The translations under genes and the position numbers were made by a program. From Roseovarius sp. M141 (GTDB taxonomy: Bacteria; Pseudomonadota; Alphaproteobacteria; Rhodobacterales; Rhodobacteraceae), in the NCBI RefSeq assembly GCF_024355225.1, contig NZ_VCNH01000008.1, positions 2,418,001 through 2,482,000 of the forward strand: 64,000 nt of DNA, in the 5' to 3' direction. Shown here piece by piece: positions 8,587 through 17,634 of the stretch; within the stretch, counting starts at the first letter, position 1, and each line of letters opens with the position of its first letter. The notes beneath the pieces were generated by a model. That model saw only the letters and a list, made by a program, of their open reading frames with translations, had not been told where the DNA came from and did no database searches.

Positions 8587-11400
8587 TCATTCTCCGGGCA
8601 GATCTTTGATCTCGAATAGGTCCGGGCGCTGCGCCAGCGCAAGACCAAGCGCCTGTTTGCTACCGAATATGACGATATTCGCTGATTTCCCTGCTTCGCT
8701 CAGCACCGTGCCAATATTATTCAGATCGTCGGCATCGGTGGTCAGCACCTCTGCGCGAAACGCCCTGCGGCGCTCGGCGCACGATCCCGTGAGCCAATCG
8801 GTCAACGCTTTCAATGCGCTGTCCGGCGGCGACAGCGGCCGATCCAATCTGCCGACGGTGGCTATGATCGAACGGTTCAGATCGTCACGGCTCACCCCAT
8901 GTCCCAGTTGTTGCCCCGCCGCCGCGAACACCTCAAGCGTGCGCAGGATATGTGGATCGCGATAGGAGAGGAACGTGCTGACCCCGTTCAACGCATCGCC
9001 CCGGCAAAGCGCGCCATACGCCCTGCCCTCTTCACGCAGTTTTTGCCAGATCCAGCCCGTTTCGAGATACTTCAACCCAACGACAAGCGCGGCTTGGCGC
9101 AGAGTTTCACGCGCCTCGGGATTCAGCGCCATCCCGACGAAATTTGCCGCGCCGGGCAGGATGAACCCCTCAGGGCATCCTGAACCGGCCCCGTTTGCGT
9201 GGGCTTCTACCGTTTTTCCGGCGGGGAGAAGGCTGACCAGCCCTTCGGCGCTGCGCCGCAGATCCGCCGCGCGGCGCCTATCAGACGTGATACTGATGGT
9301 AAGTCGCTTGCGACATGCGAGCGTAGCATGACACTCACGAAGCCGCTGCACTGCCAGACCCGGATCATGCAGGATCAGGGACTGAAAATCGTGCAGAAAT
9401 TGCAAATAGGACAGGCCGTCCGTTTGCTCAGATGCGCTGACGTGACGGCGCAACCGCCTGTCCAGAAACTCATGCGCCTTGGGCAAGATCTGTGCCCTGA
9501 CGCGGACAATCTCGGAACCGACGATTTCAGACAAATACTGCGGTTCGGGAATTTGCCATTCACTCAGCAATTCGCCCAGAATGTCGAACAGACATGGCAC
9601 CCGGTCGGCCAGTACTCGCCCGCGCAGGATAAGGTGGGTCGCTTCGCCCGCGCCAGTCGCTAAGGGCGCGCTAAGCACTTCGCAGCACAGGCCGCCAGTT
9701 TCCACGCCGATCCGGTTGGTCATGTCGCGGGCGCTGCGCCGCGCTGTGCCGGAGCGCAATAGTACCCGCGCGAACAGCGCAGCGCATGACAGGTCTGACA
9801 CCCCCCGAAGATCAAGCGCCAGATCAACATAGGCAAGCCCGTTGGTATGGCGTTGATGAAACAGGACGGGCACCCTGTCCACCTGATCGACCGTCATGAG
9901 ATCTTCAACAGGGCCCGGCGACAGATCCCGCAGCGCAAGACGCGGGATCCCGGTTGTCGCCCCCGGCGTTCGGCGCGGCGCGCGGCTATCGGGCAGTGCG
10001 CCGGACGGGCCGCGCGGGGGGGCTTTGCAAGTGTTGTCTGCCTTGACGGTATCGGGCGTCAAAACAACCATCGTAAAGCACGGGTTCTCAAGAAGATGCG
10101 TTTTCAGCATGCTCTCGAAAAAACCCGCGGGCGCCGCCCGCAGTTCGGCAAGTTCGGGCGCAAACCCCAGCCCATGGACCGGATTGCGCCCCAGCCGCCA
10201 GCCCTTGGCGACATCCAGCAAAAGGCCTACCGCGTGCGGCCGCTTCCACGAGCTTCGGTCCCGGTTTCGGAACTCCACCGCGTTGACTGCACCCGCGATG
10301 CTATGCCTGTCAAAGCTGTCCAGTAGCAACCGACCGATCGTTTCGCGCACGACCTCTTGCACATCCTCGGTCCTGTCGACGTTCACGCCGACAAGTTGGA
10401 TAGAAAGGCGCGGCGGTGATGTGTCGTCGCAAAACCGACCCTCCACGACATCCGCGCAATGGCCAGTATCAATCAACGCACGCCGCAGCGGCGCGAACGG
10501 TTGACCGACCAGCGCCTCGCACAGCACGTCACAGGCCAGTTCGGCCAGCCGGCCCTCTGGCGCGGGAAAGATCCAGTTCAGCGCAAGGCGCGATGGGTCG
10601 GCCCCGGCATGGCTGAACGCCAGAGTTCGTGGCACCGTGATAACAGGCCAAGTCGTAGTCTGGTGCGGTTCACCCCTTTCGAACTGGTTGAAAATCCGGT
10701 CAAGGCGGCGCAGTTCCCCCTGAATGTCAGCCGCCCCCGAATAGGCGGCCAATGCGTTCGAGGGATGATAAGATACCCGATGAAATCGCTTCATCCCGTC
10801 ATGGGTCAGATCCGGGATCCGGTCCGGATCACCGCCATAGGCGTGGCTGAACGGTCCAGCCGCGAACAGCGAGCGGCGGGCATGTTCAGCCAGCATGTGA
10901 ACGGGCGAGGCGCACATCCCTTTCATCTCGTTCAGGACCACACCTTGCTGGGTGCCGTCTGCGCTCAGGTGCCATCCCTCGCGCCGAAAACACTCTTTGG
11001 TCAAAAGCGGAAAGAACACCGCATCCAGATAGACATCCACAAGGTTCTGAAAATCGATGGGGTGCGGGCTAGCTGCCGGGAAAATCGTGAAATCGGCAAA
11101 TGTCGAGGCATTGAGATAGCTTTGCAGCGACCCTTTCAGTAGCTCGACAAAGGGTTTCTCTGCTGGATAGGCGCGCGATCCGGACAGCACGCAATGTTCG
11201 AGAACATGGGCAACACCGGTCGACTCCGCCGGGTGCGTGCGAAAGGCGATGGCAAAGGTTTGGGCCGCATCCGCGTTCAGCAAAAAGACCGCGTCGGCGC
11301 CGGTCTTGTCATGGCGAAAATGACGGGCGCGGGTCGCGATTTCGGGGATTTTGCGGGCCGCGACCTCGGTGAAACCGGTGAAGTCATCACCGGTCATCAC
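8587..11400 (-). CDS. M16C (presequence-protease-like) zinc metallopeptidase
   Basis: A 937-residue single-chain M16 peptidase of the presequence protease/Cym1 type. The inverted zinc motif HVLEH gives His65, Glu68 and His69, and the third ligand is probably Glu158 in VVLNEMKG. The four-domain M16C architecture fits the length. No signal peptide is seen, so it should be cytosolic. Its ATG overlaps the stop of the proline iminopeptidase gene and it is the last of the tightly packed pqqA-B-C-D-E-pip series. M16 peptidases (PqqF, PqqF/G) trim PqqA-derived peptide in other bacteria, so this is a candidate for the same step, though the subfamily differs. Confidence 0.88.
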   Translation of the reverse strand: MMTGDDFTGFTEVAARKIPEIATRARHFRHDKTGADAVFLLNADAAQTFAIAFRTHPAESTGVAHVLEHCVLSGSRAYPAEKPFVELLKGSLQSYLNASTFADFTIFPAASPHPIDFQNLVDVYLDAVFFPLLTKECFRREGWHLSADGTQQGVVLNEMKGMCASPVHMLAEHARRSLFAAGPFSHAYGGDPDRIPDLTHDGMKRFHRVSYHPSNALAAYSGAADIQGELRRLDRIFNQFERGEPHQTTTWPVITVPRTLAFSHAGADPSRLALNWIFPAPEGRLAELACDVLCEALVGQPFAPLRRALIDTGHCADVVEGRFCDDTSPPRLSIQLVGVNVDRTEDVQEVVRETIGRLLLDSFDRHSIAGAVNAVEFRNRDRSSWKRPHAVGLLLDVAKGWRLGRNPVHGLGFAPELAELRAAPAGFFESMLKTHLLENPCFTMVVLTPDTVKADNTCKAPPRGPSGALPDSRAPRRTPGATTGIPRLALRDLSPGPVEDLMTVDQVDRVPVLFHQRHTNGLAYVDLALDLRGVSDLSCAALFARVLLRSGTARRSARDMTNRIGVETGGLCCEVLSAPLATGAGEATHLILRGRVLADRVPCLFDILGELLSEWQIPEPQYLSEIVGSEIVRVRAQILPKAHEFLDRRLRRHVSASEQTDGLSYLQFLHDFQSLILHDPGLAVQRLRECHATLACRKRLTISITSDRRRAADLRRSAEGLVSLLPAGKTVEAHANGAGSGCPEGFILPGAANFVGMALNPEARETLRQAALVVGLKYLETGWIWQKLREEGRAYGALCRGDALNGVSTFLSYRDPHILRTLEVFAAAGQQLGHGVSRDDLNRSIIATVGRLDRPLSPPDSALKALTDWLTGSCAERRRAFRAEVLTTDADDLNNIGTVLSEAGKSANIVIFGSKQALGLALAQRPDLFEIKDLPGE

Positions 11401-12368
11401 GATACACGGGCGATCATGTCGACAATTGCGCGCTGCATCGCACCTACCGTTTCGCCGTCTCTCAACGAATGGCCCGCCTGGCTGGAGACCCGGATTTCAA
11501 CGCCGGGCCAACGCGCCGCCAGCCTGTGAGACGTGGCGGGCGGACATAGAAGGTCATAGCGGGGCTGGATGATAATACCCGGAATCCCCGCAAGCGCCGT
11601 TGCGTTCTCCAGTAGCGGCCTGTCCTTCAGGAAACAATCATGGCTGAAATAATACGCCTCCATGAACGGCGACGCGGGCAGCGCCACCTTTGGATCGTCC
11701 AAGCGCAGCGGATCCAGCGTTGTGCACTCCGGCGCTATTTGCGACAGGATACGCTCGGTATCATGCCAAGCGAGGGCAAAGCGTCGGCTGTGCTGCGCGT
11801 CCGCGTCCAAAATATGCGCCCAATAGGCGCCAAGCGGATCTGCGCGTTCATCATCCGGTAGCATGGCCAGAAAATCATCATGCAAATTTGGATAAAACAT
11901 CGACAGATTGGCGCAAAATGCAGTCTCAAGCTCGGCGTGCGTTCCTAGAAAGACCGACCGCATGACCATCCCGATGACGTGCCGGGGATGCCGTTGGGCA
12001 TAGGCCAGCGCCAGTGTGGCCCCCCACGATCCGCCGGCAACGATCCATTTATCGATCCCGAAATGCGCGCGCAGCTTTTCCATGTCGGCGATCAGATGAT
12101 CGGTCGTGTTGTCCGCACGGCTGCGTTTGGGCAGACTGCGCCCGGCGCCGCGCTGATCGAACATCACCAGATATGCGTCTTTGGGGAAAAGCTGGCGATG
12201 CGCCGTCTGGCAGCCACTGCCCGGCCCGCCGTGCAAAAACACGATCGGCATGCCATCGATCGCTCCGGAGGTTTCGACGTAGATCTGATGCCCATCACCG
12301 ACCGGCACGTGCCCGGTTGTCAGAACGCTCGCCCGGCGCCCCGCATCTGTTTCAGCCCTATCTATCAC
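11397..12368 (-). CDS. pip: Proline iminopeptidase (alpha/beta hydrolase, S33)
   Basis: A 323-residue S33 peptidase that removes N-terminal proline from peptides in the cytosol. It carries the oxyanion motif HGGPGSG (about 46-52), DQRGAGRS, nucleophile Ser114 in GGSWG, a late acid in PRYDLLCPP and the catalytic His in QAGHS. The GTG at 12368 is preferred: it overlaps the last codons of pqqE and gives the usual family length, whereas the frame back to 12515 lies inside pqqE. The overlap with pqqE upstream and with the M16C gene downstream places it in the pqq operon, where it may finish degradation of PqqA-derived peptide (inference). Confidence 0.86.
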   Translation of the reverse strand: MIDRAETDAGRRASVLTTGHVPVGDGHQIYVETSGAIDGMPIVFLHGGPGSGCQTAHRQLFPKDAYLVMFDQRGAGRSLPKRSRADNTTDHLIADMEKLRAHFGIDKWIVAGGSWGATLALAYAQRHPRHVIGMVMRSVFLGTHAELETAFCANLSMFYPNLHDDFLAMLPDDERADPLGAYWAHILDADAQHSRRFALAWHDTERILSQIAPECTTLDPLRLDDPKVALPASPFMEAYYFSHDCFLKDRPLLENATALAGIPGIIIQPRYDLLCPPATSHRLAARWPGVEIRVSSQAGHSLRDGETVGAMQRAIVDMIARVS

Positions 12369-13521
12369 CGCTCTGCGTTTCAGGTTCCGGCGTGCCGCCG
12401 ACAAAATTGCGGTAGATGAAGCGCGTCGGTCCCTCTGCGGCCTCTTGCCGGGCGGTATGAAAAATCTCCTCGTGTCTGGGCGACAATGCACAGGCCGGGT
12501 CGGTATCGGCCGCATTCCCGGTCAGCGCAAAGGCTTGGCAGCGGCAACCGCCGTAATCTTCCTCTTTCAGATCGCAACTGCGGCAGGGTTCTGGCATCCA
12601 GTCGGTGCCGCGATACAGATTGAAGGCTGGGGAATGTTCCCAGATCCACGCCAGCGAGTGATCCCGAACCGAATCAAACACTAGTCCGGTTATGCTTTCA
12701 GCCGCGTGACAAGGCAGCACCTTGCCTGCAGGCGAAATATTGAAGAACTGCCGCCCCCAGCCGCCCATGCATTTCTTGGGGCGCTGCGCGTAATAGTCGG
12801 GCACGACATAATCGATCTCAAGGATACCGGCGAAGCGCTCACGCGCCGCTTCGACAAGGGCCGTCGCCTCCTCAATCTGGGCCTCGCTTGGCATCAGGGC
12901 GGCGCGGTTTTTCAGCGCCCAGCCGTAATATTGCACATTGGCCACCTCCAGCCGGTCGGCGTCCAGCGCGACGGCCATGTTGATGAGGTCTGGCAGTTCA
13001 TGCAGATTCTGGCGATGGACCACGGCATTCACCGTCAGCGGCAGGCCAATATCGCGCACCCATTTCGCCGCCTCCAGTTTCTTTGCATGCCCGCGCCGAT
13101 AGCCGCCGATGCGGTTGGCAAGCGTCTCGTCGCTGGCCTGAAAGCTGACCTGCACATGGCACAGCCCGGCATCCGAAAGCGCGGCCAGCCTGTCCCTGGA
13201 CAGCAGGACGCCCGAGGTGATCAGGTTGGAATACAGCCCCACATCCGTGGCGCATTGCACCAGTTCCAGCAGGTCCTTGCGCGCCGTCGGTTCGCCGCCC
13301 GAAAAATGGATTTGCAGCACGCCGAGATCGGCCAGCTCCTGTAACACCCGCTGCCATTCTTCTGTCGAAAGTTCGCTTGTGGCGCGGTCCATCTCGACAG
13401 GGTTGGAACAATAGGGGCATTGCAACGGGCAACGGTGGGTGATCTCGGCAAGGACCGATAGGGGCAGGCCGAACGGGGTCGATTTGGCCGGTGCGATACT
13501 GTCGGCAAGCGCGTCGGTCAT
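12358..13521 (-). CDS. pqqE: PqqA peptide cyclase, radical SAM/SPASM enzyme PqqE
   Basis: A 387-residue radical SAM protein that, with PqqD, forms the C-C bond between the conserved Glu and Tyr of PqqA. The CxxxCxxC cluster motif is at Cys31, Cys35 and Cys38 (RCPLQCPYC). The C-terminal SPASM region has the auxiliary-cluster cysteines in KCMGGWG, LPCHAAE, CRSCDLKEEDYGGCRC and PACAL. The ATG overlaps the stop of pqqD (ATGA). It lies in the canonical order pqqA-B-C-D-E on the minus strand. Confidence 0.97.
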   Translation of the reverse strand: MTDALADSIAPAKSTPFGLPLSVLAEITHRCPLQCPYCSNPVEMDRATSELSTEEWQRVLQELADLGVLQIHFSGGEPTARKDLLELVQCATDVGLYSNLITSGVLLSRDRLAALSDAGLCHVQVSFQASDETLANRIGGYRRGHAKKLEAAKWVRDIGLPLTVNAVVHRQNLHELPDLINMAVALDADRLEVANVQYYGWALKNRAALMPSEAQIEEATALVEAARERFAGILEIDYVVPDYYAQRPKKCMGGWGRQFFNISPAGKVLPCHAAESITGLVFDSVRDHSLAWIWEHSPAFNLYRGTDWMPEPCRSCDLKEEDYGGCRCQAFALTGNAADTDPACALSPRHEEIFHTARQEAAEGPTRFIYRNFVGGTPEPETQSGDR

Positions 13522-13826
13522 GATGTCGCCTCCTTGATTTCGGCGAGAAAGCCCTTGTCCGCCAACTCCTGAAGCATCGAAAGCACATCGCCCAAGATTT
13601 CGGCCTCGGGCGCGTCATATTTTGCCGCGAGGATTGTAACCATTTCGGTGATGGACGTCTCCCCATCGCATTGTTGCAGCACCTCGACCGAGGTGTCGTC
13701 GGGGACAAGGATGCGTTCCGGGGCCAGCAACAGCCATCGCTCGCGCAGTTTGTCGAACTTCAGCCGGACGTGGCGCGGCAGTACCGGGCGGGTCTCTGGT
13801 CCAAGCGTGATATGTCTTGCGGTCAC
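13518..13826 (-). CDS. pqqD: PQQ biosynthesis peptide chaperone PqqD
   Basis: A 102-residue RRE-fold protein that binds the PqqA precursor and delivers it to PqqE. It contains the typical RLKFDKLRERWLLLAPERIL opening strand and turn and the LQQCDGETSITEMV helix-turn. It overlaps pqqC upstream and pqqE downstream by 4 bases each (ATGA), showing tight coupling. Length and context match free-standing PqqD. Confidence 0.96.
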   Translation of the reverse strand: MTARHITLGPETRPVLPRHVRLKFDKLRERWLLLAPERILVPDDTSVEVLQQCDGETSITEMVTILAAKYDAPEAEILGDVLSMLQELADKGFLAEIKEATS

Positions 13827-14590
13827 GATTCCATTCCCCTTGGAATAAACGCGCCCGGCGGCGGAAAGCCCGTGACATAGGCATGATAGAGGGCATCAAG
13901 CTGGACCCACAGCACATTTGTCTTGAAAATCAACGCCTGACAGACCGCTTCGCGAGCTTCAGGTGTGGTGGCATGCGTCCTTACGTAATCCAGCGCGAAA
14001 TTCGCATCGCGCGGGGCCTGCTCCAGACGGCGCTGGAAATAGGTCATGACGGAAGGGTTGATGAAGTCATAATGCTTGAGCATTCCGGCGATGCGCTGTT
14101 CGTGAATGCTGGGCGCGAACAGTTCGGTCAGCGACGAGGCGATGGCTTCCAGCGGGGGTTGCCTGCCGACGAAATGCACATAGGCGTCGACCGCAAACCG
14201 GGTCGCGGGCAGGATGCCTTGGGTGGATTCAACATAGGCCGCATCCAGCCCCAGCCCTGTCGTCAGTTGCAGCCAGCGTTCAATCCCGCCTTCGCTGCCT
14301 GCGTCGCCGTCGTGATCCTCGATCCGGTGACGCCACTCGACCCTGGTTTGGCGGTCGCGGAACCGGGACAGGACGACCGCATCCTTGATCGGGATCGAGC
14401 TTTGGTAATAGTAGCGGTTCAACGCCCAGGCCTGCACCTGCCCTTTGTTCAACTGACCGCCATGCAGCATCTCGTGAAATGGATGAAGGTTGTGATAGCG
14501 CGCAGCGCCGATGGCGCGCAGCCGTTGTTCCAGCGCGTCGGCATCCATCAGGGGCGCATCCTGCACATGCGATGTACCCGGCATGTTCAC
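13823..14590 (-). CDS. pqqC: Pyrroloquinoline-quinone synthase PqqC
   Basis: A 255-residue cofactor-free oxidase that carries out the last ring closure and oxidation to PQQ. Family hallmarks visible are the N-terminal HPFHEMLHGGQLNKGQVQAW segment, the NRYYYQSSIPIKDA helix and the WRHRIEDHDG motif with active-site His residues. Length is normal. The start overlaps the stop of pqqB and the stop overlaps pqqD. Confidence 0.97.
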   Translation of the reverse strand: MNMPGTSHVQDAPLMDADALEQRLRAIGAARYHNLHPFHEMLHGGQLNKGQVQAWALNRYYYQSSIPIKDAVVLSRFRDRQTRVEWRHRIEDHDGDAGSEGGIERWLQLTTGLGLDAAYVESTQGILPATRFAVDAYVHFVGRQPPLEAIASSLTELFAPSIHEQRIAGMLKHYDFINPSVMTYFQRRLEQAPRDANFALDYVRTHATTPEAREAVCQALIFKTNVLWVQLDALYHAYVTGFPPPGAFIPRGMES

Positions 14591-15507
14591 AGCTCGATCT
14601 CCTCACCGATTGTTGGAATGCGCCACCCGGCCGCCTCGACATGGCGCCGTTCGTCGCTTTCGGGGCGCAGGACCGGGTTGGAGTTGTTGATATGGATGAA
14701 CAACTTCTGCGGGATATCCAGATCGGCAAGCCGGGCCAGCGCACCCTCCCCGCCTGAGATCGACACATGGCCCATCCGTTGCCCGGTCTTGTGGCTCAGT
14801 CCCGCCGCGATCATCTCGTCATCGCGCCAGAGCGTTCCGTCGAAAAACACCAGCGGCGCGCCGTCGATGCGCTGTTTCAATGCGTCGGTGATCTGACCGC
14901 AGGCGGCGATGAAATAGAACCCTTTGGAGCCATCCGTTTCGCGAAGGTGCAGGCCAATGGTATCACCCGCGCCATGCGTGCCCTGCGCCGTGCCTTCCAG
15001 ATACCAGGCGGGTTTGCCCGGCACCTCGAAGGTCTCGACTGTCAGCCCCGAGGGCGTCCCGTCCTGAAGTTCCGGTTCAAACGCCGCGTCGATCTCGATC
15101 CGCTGGCGCGGGACCAGATCGCGATTGAGCACATTGAAGATGCTGTTGCCCTCCAGAACCGACAGAACGCGATCATGCCCGTAGATGGTGAAGGGTGATC
15201 CTTCCCGCAGGTTCAGCAGGCCCGCGACGGCATCGACCTCGCCATTGGTCAGGATCACACCCGCTATGGGGTTATGGCGGATCTGACCTGCGGCTGGATG
15301 CAGTTGCTTCGTGGCATTGATCTGCTGGCGGATGTCGGGCGAGGCGTTGATCAGAAACCAATTCTTGTCGTCGGCACTGACGGCGATGGACGCTTGAGTA
15401 TTAACCAATTCAGGGCGCGCGCGCGCAGCCCGACACCCCGCGCAATTGCAGTTCCACTGCGGCACCCCCCCGCCCGCCGCCGTGCCGAGGACGATGATCT
15501 TCAGCAT
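14587..15507 (-). CDS. pqqB: PQQ biosynthesis protein PqqB (metallo-beta-lactamase fold hydroxylase)
   Basis: A 306-residue metallo-beta-lactamase-fold protein implicated in hydroxylation of the PqqA-derived tyrosine. Visible signatures are the start LGTAAGGGVPQWNCNC, the zinc-site-like cysteines NCNCAGC, and LTNGEVDAVAGLLNLREG, where the classical HxHxDH is altered, as is normal for PqqB. The gene starts 41 bases after pqqA and overlaps pqqC by 4 bases. Confidence 0.96.
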   Translation of the reverse strand: MLKIIVLGTAAGGGVPQWNCNCAGCRAARARPELVNTQASIAVSADDKNWFLINASPDIRQQINATKQLHPAAGQIRHNPIAGVILTNGEVDAVAGLLNLREGSPFTIYGHDRVLSVLEGNSIFNVLNRDLVPRQRIEIDAAFEPELQDGTPSGLTVETFEVPGKPAWYLEGTAQGTHGAGDTIGLHLRETDGSKGFYFIAACGQITDALKQRIDGAPLVFFDGTLWRDDEMIAAGLSHKTGQRMGHVSISGGEGALARLADLDIPQKLFIHINNSNPVLRPESDERRHVEAAGWRIPTIGEEIEL

Positions 15508-15548
15508 GGCCAGCGCGCTGTGGCGGTTAACGGACGAAGGGCCAAGAC

Positions 15549-15629
15549 CTACTTCTGCTTGGCGCAGGCATACATGTTGATTTCCATGCCGACGGGCACT
15601 TCCTCAATCTTCGGGGCTTTCCAAGCCAT
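15549..15629 (-). CDS. pqqA: PQQ precursor peptide PqqA
   Basis: A 26-codon gene encoding the ribosomal precursor of PQQ. Glu16 and Tyr20, in the Glu-x-x-x-Tyr arrangement (GMEINMY), are the residues cross-linked by PqqE. The peptide starts MAWKAPKIEE and ends with YACAKQK; the tail carries a cysteine at position 22. A strong GGGAGAAGG ribosome site sits just before the ATG. It lies 41 bases upstream of pqqB and 97 bases downstream of the LysR gene on the same strand. Confidence 0.95.
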   Translation of the reverse strand: MAWKAPKIEEVPVGMEINMYACAKQK

Positions 15630-15697
15630 AAACCTTCTCCCTTTCGTGTTTGCGCAGCACATTGCTGCTGGTTTAAGCATAGTCTGGCAACGGTTAT

Positions 15698-15730
15698 CGT
15701 CCATCTATGCTGATGATAGGGTCACCCTAT
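15698..15730 (-). promoter_or_regulatory. pqqA upstream region: candidate regulatory dyads and shared 13-mer
   Basis: Between the LysR stop and pqqA there are two inverted repeats: AGCATAG (15676-15682) paired with CTATGCT (15705-15711) across 22 bases, and ATAGGG-TCA-CCCTAT at 15716-15730, which overlaps the LysR stop codon. The minus strand at 15710-15698 reads GCATAGATGGACG, an exact copy of a 13-mer in front of fghA. Operator function is inferred, and the second dyad could equally be a weak terminator. Confidence 0.45.
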
Positions 15731-16752
15731 AAGGCATTCACCATAAAGCGCGGCAGGTCGTGGACAGGCGGCAAGTCACACTCGGCCCCGGCAGCCTGAA
15801 GCGCCTCGATCAACGTGGTATAGGCCGGATTGTGCAGATATTGCGGCGCCACAAGGGCCACGATGTTGCGCGGCTCAAGATCGACACGGTAAAGCCGCAC
15901 GTTGCCGGAAGGCTTGCCGCCAACCAGCGTCGACAGCGCTGGCGCTAGGCAGACGCCCAGATTCTGCTGCACCATGGCGATGGCGCTTTCATAGCTTCGG
16001 ACCCGCGCGAACAGGGCGTTTTGCGGCAGGGCCCGGTCATACCATGCCTGCACCCTCTCACTGTATTGTGTGCCGAATGAAAACTGGATGGTGCGGTTCA
16101 GCATGGCGCGATCTTCCGGCGCAAAGTCGGTTTCGCCCTTGCGCGCATCCTCCAGCCGCAGCCGCTCGGGAACCACCAGCACCAGCGGATCGGCCATGAT
16201 TGGCACCTGATGAAATCCGGCACTGGCCGATGCGATCGAATTCGACGCGATCAGGCCCAGATTGATATGTCGGCCGTAAAGCAGATCCAGCACCTCGGTC
16301 GGTGCGCTGTCGTGGATGTCGAACTCGGCCTCCGGCATCGCCGCGTGGACCGCGCTCAGCGCGCGCGGCAAAAGCACCCGCAGGATGGAGCTGAGCCCGG
16401 CCAGCCGGATCGTCTGGCGCGCGCCCTGGCCCATGGCCTCGACCCCGTCTTCCAGCGCCTGCATGCTGTTCAGAACCCGCTCGGCCAGCCGCAGGATGCT
16501 GCGGCCCTCCTCGGTCAGCGTCATGCGGTTCGAGCGCCGATCGAACAGCTGCGCGCCCACCGCGCTTTCCAACCCGGATAGTTGCTGGGATAGAGAGGGT
16601 TGCGCCACCCCCAACTGCTTGGCCGCCTTGGTTAGCGTTTCGCTATGTGCGACCACCCAGAAAATCTGAAGCCGTCGCAGGGTGATGCCGCAACCCGCGC
16701 TCACTAGCTGGGCGATGGGGGCATCGGTGCTGCCCGACAGTTTGCGTTGCAT
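15727..16752 (-). CDS. LysR-family transcriptional regulator
   Basis: A 341-residue LysR regulator with the winged HTH at about residues 23-85 (FDRRSNRMTLTEEG follows the recognition helix region) and a periplasmic-binding-like effector domain after about residue 110. The first ~20 residues precede the usual LysR start (ITLRRLQIF), so translation may begin a little downstream. It sits directly upstream of pqqA on the same strand and downstream of the ABC gene set. A pqq/methanol regulatory role is likely by location but not shown by sequence. Confidence 0.9.
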   Translation of the reverse strand: MQRKLSGSTDAPIAQLVSAGCGITLRRLQIFWVVAHSETLTKAAKQLGVAQPSLSQQLSGLESAVGAQLFDRRSNRMTLTEEGRSILRLAERVLNSMQALEDGVEAMGQGARQTIRLAGLSSILRVLLPRALSAVHAAMPEAEFDIHDSAPTEVLDLLYGRHINLGLIASNSIASASAGFHQVPIMADPLVLVVPERLRLEDARKGETDFAPEDRAMLNRTIQFSFGTQYSERVQAWYDRALPQNALFARVRSYESAIAMVQQNLGVCLAPALSTLVGGKPSGNVRLYRVDLEPRNIVALVAPQYLHNPAYTTLIEALQAAGAECDLPPVHDLPRFMVNAL

Positions 16753-16781
16753 CTGAACGCCCTCCCTATCGGGTCAGTCTA

Positions 16782-16803
16782 GCCTGTCATTCTGAAATCA
16801 GGC
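16782..16803. promoter_or_regulatory. Inverted repeat upstream of the LysR gene
   Basis: GCCTG (16782-16786) and CAGGC (16799-16803) flank 12 bases, 30 bases upstream of the LysR start codon. The spacing fits a LysR-type autoregulatory box, but the arms are short. It lies in the only non-coding gap between the ABC operon and the LysR gene. Confidence 0.25.
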
Positions 16804-16848
16804 AAAGACTCTGCTGCGCCGGGACACCAACTTTAGTCGTGGCGGGCG

Positions 16849-17634
16849 CTATCTGCGGGTCAGCCCGCGGGCCGGATCATAGCCGATCAGCGCGCCGATC
16901 AAAAATACGGCAAAGGCGACGGCCACCCAGACCAGTGCCCAGAGGTTGACGCTTTCATACAGCGCAAAGCGGATCAGTTCGACCGCGTGGGTGAACGGGT
17001 TCAGCGCGCAGATATCGCGCAGCAAGGGCGAGCTTTCGGCCATTTTCCACAGCGGATAGAGCGCGCTCGACATGAAGAACATCGGGAAGATGACGAAATT
17101 CATAACTCCCGCAAAGTTCTCCAACTGCCGGATGGTGGACGAGATCAGCAGACCCAGCGCGCCCAGCATCAGCCCGCTCAGCACCAGCGCCGGAAAAACA
17201 TAGAGATACCCCAATGGCGGCATGGTGATCCCGAACGCGGCGGCGAGCGCGAGAAAGACATAGACCTGAAGGATCGACACCGCCGTGCCCGCCAGCAGCT
17301 TGCAGAACAGGAGCCACGCGCGTGGCAGCCGGCTGGTCAGAAGCAGCCGCATTGACCCCATTTCCTGATCATAGACCAGCGACAGCGACGATTGCATCCC
17401 GTTGAACAGCTGAATCATGCCGCACAGCCCCGGCACGATATAGACCTCATAGGTGATATAGGTCTGATAGGGCGGAATGATCGACACGCCCAGCGCGGCG
17501 CGAAACCCCGCTGCAAAGATGACCAGCCAGACCAGCGGGCGCACCAGCGCCGACAGAAAGCGGCTGCGCTGATGCACGAAGCGCAGCATCTCGCGCAGCA
17601 CAATGGCGCGCAGGGCTACCAGATAGGCGGTCAT
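16849..17634 (-). CDS. ABC-2 type transporter permease of the PQQ-dependent alcohol dehydrogenase system
   Basis: A 261-residue inner-membrane permease of the ABC-2 class with six predicted helices, including LVWLVIFAAGFRAAL and the final WVAVAFAVFLIGALIG. ABC-2 permeases usually export. The family repeatedly linked to PQQ-dependent alcohol oxidation (PedC-like, TIGR03861 type) matches in length and context. Its ATG overlaps the stop of its ATPase (ATGA). It is the last gene of the nine-gene transcript that begins at 23330. Confidence 0.85.
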   Translation of the reverse strand: MTAYLVALRAIVLREMLRFVHQRSRFLSALVRPLVWLVIFAAGFRAALGVSIIPPYQTYITYEVYIVPGLCGMIQLFNGMQSSLSLVYDQEMGSMRLLLTSRLPRAWLLFCKLLAGTAVSILQVYVFLALAAAFGITMPPLGYLYVFPALVLSGLMLGALGLLISSTIRQLENFAGVMNFVIFPMFFMSSALYPLWKMAESSPLLRDICALNPFTHAVELIRFALYESVNLWALVWVAVAFAVFLIGALIGYDPARGLTRR

